Shown one piece after another: positions 55,401-58,400 of a DNA stretch of 64,000 nt. Below the pieces are notes generated by a model, which ran no database searches, was not told the DNA's origin, and saw nothing but the letters and a program-made list of their open reading frames with translations. The translations under genes and the position numbers were made by a program. Within the stretch, counting starts at the first letter, position 1. Each line of letters begins with the position of its first letter. Origin of the DNA: Holothuria scabra (taxonomy: Eukaryota; Echinodermata; Holothuroidea; Aspidochirotida; Holothuriidae); NCBI GenBank assembly GCA_037179385.1, contig CM074193.1:44483082-44547081 (forward strand), given 5' to 3'.

Positions 55401-58400
55401 CTAAAACAAGTGGAAGTAACTGGCAAAGTTCCGAATCAAGACAGTCTAACACTGCCCTATCGTCAGTATCGAAAGGTAGGTGGCGCTATTCATGGAGGCG
55501 ATGATCTCACCAGCTCCCTCAGTGATCTCACTAAGCAATGAAAAATTAGGCCCAAATTTTTGTTTGATTCGTTAAAAGGGTGACAAACTCTAAGCAGTCT
55601 GTGAAATTTTATTCCCCTTGCTCAGTCCTCGTGGGATATCAACTTTCCACATTTCTGTCAAAAAGTGAACTTAACGTTTAGCAAGCAGGTGTGATGTAAT
55701 GGTTTACATTGAGGGCATAAGTTTTGTTGTTACAAAAATTTACTGCAATTTTTTATTAACAACTGTGATAAATTCATATCATAAATGCATTCTGAGCAGT
55801 AAAATTTTTTCAAATTTTATATGATGACTTAAGGGCAAAATATTAACCATTAACATTGTCTAAGATCACAAAACTAGGAGGGAAGTAAGGAAACCCAAAA
55901 TATTGGTACCGTTTAGTCAATGTGAAACCAAGCCACTTCATCTGGTTATTTCAAATAACTTTTGCCTTTCAAAATGTGACAACTTCTGTTGCTAGTATCC
56001 TTAAGAACTGAGCATGACACGTACATGAATGATGATTTTACCTCGTATAATTATTTTCTCCGTGCTTTGTTAAAACATATATTTGGACCTGAACTATTTT
56101 AAAATCACGTGATATATTCTCGCAATGTTGAGACACTGAAAGAACAAACGTTTTACGAAGGAATCTACATATATTTATAAAAGAAAAAGGAATTATTTTC
56201 ACCCCCTTAGTACTTTGGTTTGTTAAAAAATTGTTTGAAGGGCATGATTATTCGTTACCGGACTGCCAGACAGATTAAATTCCACAACCTACTTACTTCT
56301 AGCCCCTTCCTTAGTTGTCTAAAAAGTCATCCCAATCCAGTGTCCATCCTATGTATTGCTTAAGGGGATATTCTGGTGAGCATATAAAACTTCAATGTGT
56401 ATTCAGATCACTCGCAGTGCATGTTGTGTAATATGACCTCCTCTCCACCTTTTTAATTTTATGCCAATCAAAGATCTTTGCCAATTGAGAATGTTGGTAT
56501 ACCCAGAGTATCAATTGTAGTGTGGGTGACGACTGACTTTAAAATAAACCAACCCCGTTTGTATAAATTTCTTCCAATAGGGCCTCAATCGAATCTCGTA
56601 CAAGACGTCTTCAGCGGTTTTCGAAGGAATCGAGTTATATCGCTAATGAGCGCAGCTACTATGCAAAAGTATTCATTGGAAAGTCTTATGAAGAGCGAAA
56701 CATTCGCCTTGTCTGAAAACAGCTTGAAAGACATAGAAGCTGACGTCAAGAAAGCTGTCAGTTACCTACACGAGAGGGATATCATTCATGGGAATATTTC
56801 AACGGAAAATATAATACTTGATGGGGTAATGTTATTTTGTGTAATTTCCGAGTTCGATTATTCGTTTTTTGTGGCTATGTACGTGCGTATGGAATACCGT
56901 TTTAATATTTATTCGGGAATTTCAGATATCTCTAATTAATTTCACATATCTCTAATTCAATTTCAGATATCTCTAAATAATTGCAGATATCTTCAGATAA
57001 TTGCAGATATCTTCAAATGATTTGCAGATATCTTTAAATAATTGCAGACATCTTTAAATAATTTTAGATATATCTAAATAACGAAGTATTTCAGATATCT
57101 CTAATTCAATTTTAGATATCTCTAATTCAATTTCAGATATCTTTAATTCAATTTTAGATATCTCTAATTCAATTCCAGATATCTCTAATTCTATTTCACA
57201 TATTTCTAATTCCATTTCAGATATCTCTTATTCAATTTCAGATAATTATCTCTAATTCAATTTCAGATATCTCTAATTCAATTTCAGATATCTCTAATTC
57301 TATGTCAGATATCTCTAATTTTATTTCAGATATCTCTAATTCAATTTTAGATATCTTTAATTCAATTTCAGATATCTAAAATAGTACATAATTTTGGATA
57401 TATGAAATTAATTAGAGATACCTGAAATTCCTGAATTATTGTTAAAACGGTATTCCATACGTGCGCACGTCCTCCAAATCGTCGGAATAAACAAATCAAT
57501 TCCGCACCTACAACACGTATCCCAAAATTTGAGTTTACAGGCATACTCATTTCACTGCTATGCATGGGCCCACTGTTTGTAACTCCCTCCTACTTGACAT
57601 GCACAGTTGTCACTCTTTCAACAAAATCCCTCACCCTTTTTCTAATGAGTGAACGTAGTTGACTTTTGTCAGCCTGTGTTTCTTTTGTCTGTGTTTGCAA
57701 ACATCGCTTTTTGGGCCTCTTGGATTGTAATGCACTATTCACATAAGTTCCATATTACAGACCATTTTCCGAACAGCATTTACGAAGGATTGTGGGACAA
57801 AATTTTGGAACGGTTTTTTTTCTTTTCTTCTGCCAATGTCATTAAATTGCTTCCAGAAACGACGAGCACCAAAACGCTGTCCCACAATCCCTTTTAAATG
57901 TTATTTCGAAATGGCTCTATGGAGCTAAATTGTGTTTTCTTCCTTTCTAGTCCTAGACTAATGTCAGCTTTGAATTACAGAATTGAATATTCTCAAAATC
58001 AAAGTGATGATGAAGGCGCACACCCAGTTTGTACGGGAGTATATAGACTGAACAAATCAGTGAATATTCAGTAACTCACAATATTACCATGGCAAGCACT
58101 TCGAACATCCTCAGACATTAAAAAATTAATGTGCATATATAAATACAACACATACCCATTTGATGTCTATTCATTGATTAAGTTAAGATAGCTACAGTTT
58201 GAAGCCAAATTCATCAAACTAACACAAACATTGTTCAAAAGAATTAACTGTTTACCACTTTACTCATAAATAGACATGAGTTACTTACAGACATATGCAA
58301 ATTTGTATCGTGGGAAGAGAGACCGTGGAACATGTTTTATGTTATGCTTTTGGCTTTCCTAATTAGCTTCGTTCCAAGGGCATGGTCATAAGTAAACTTA

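Noticed and set aside
56478..56580. N-terminal part of the open frame before the pseudokinase exon as coding
   Set aside because: It belongs to a dispersed repeat also present at 3650-3972, and a good acceptor at 56579-56580 separates it from the kinase-like part.
56935..57380. CRISPR array
   Set aside because: Repeats are contiguous with no unique spacers, in animal DNA.
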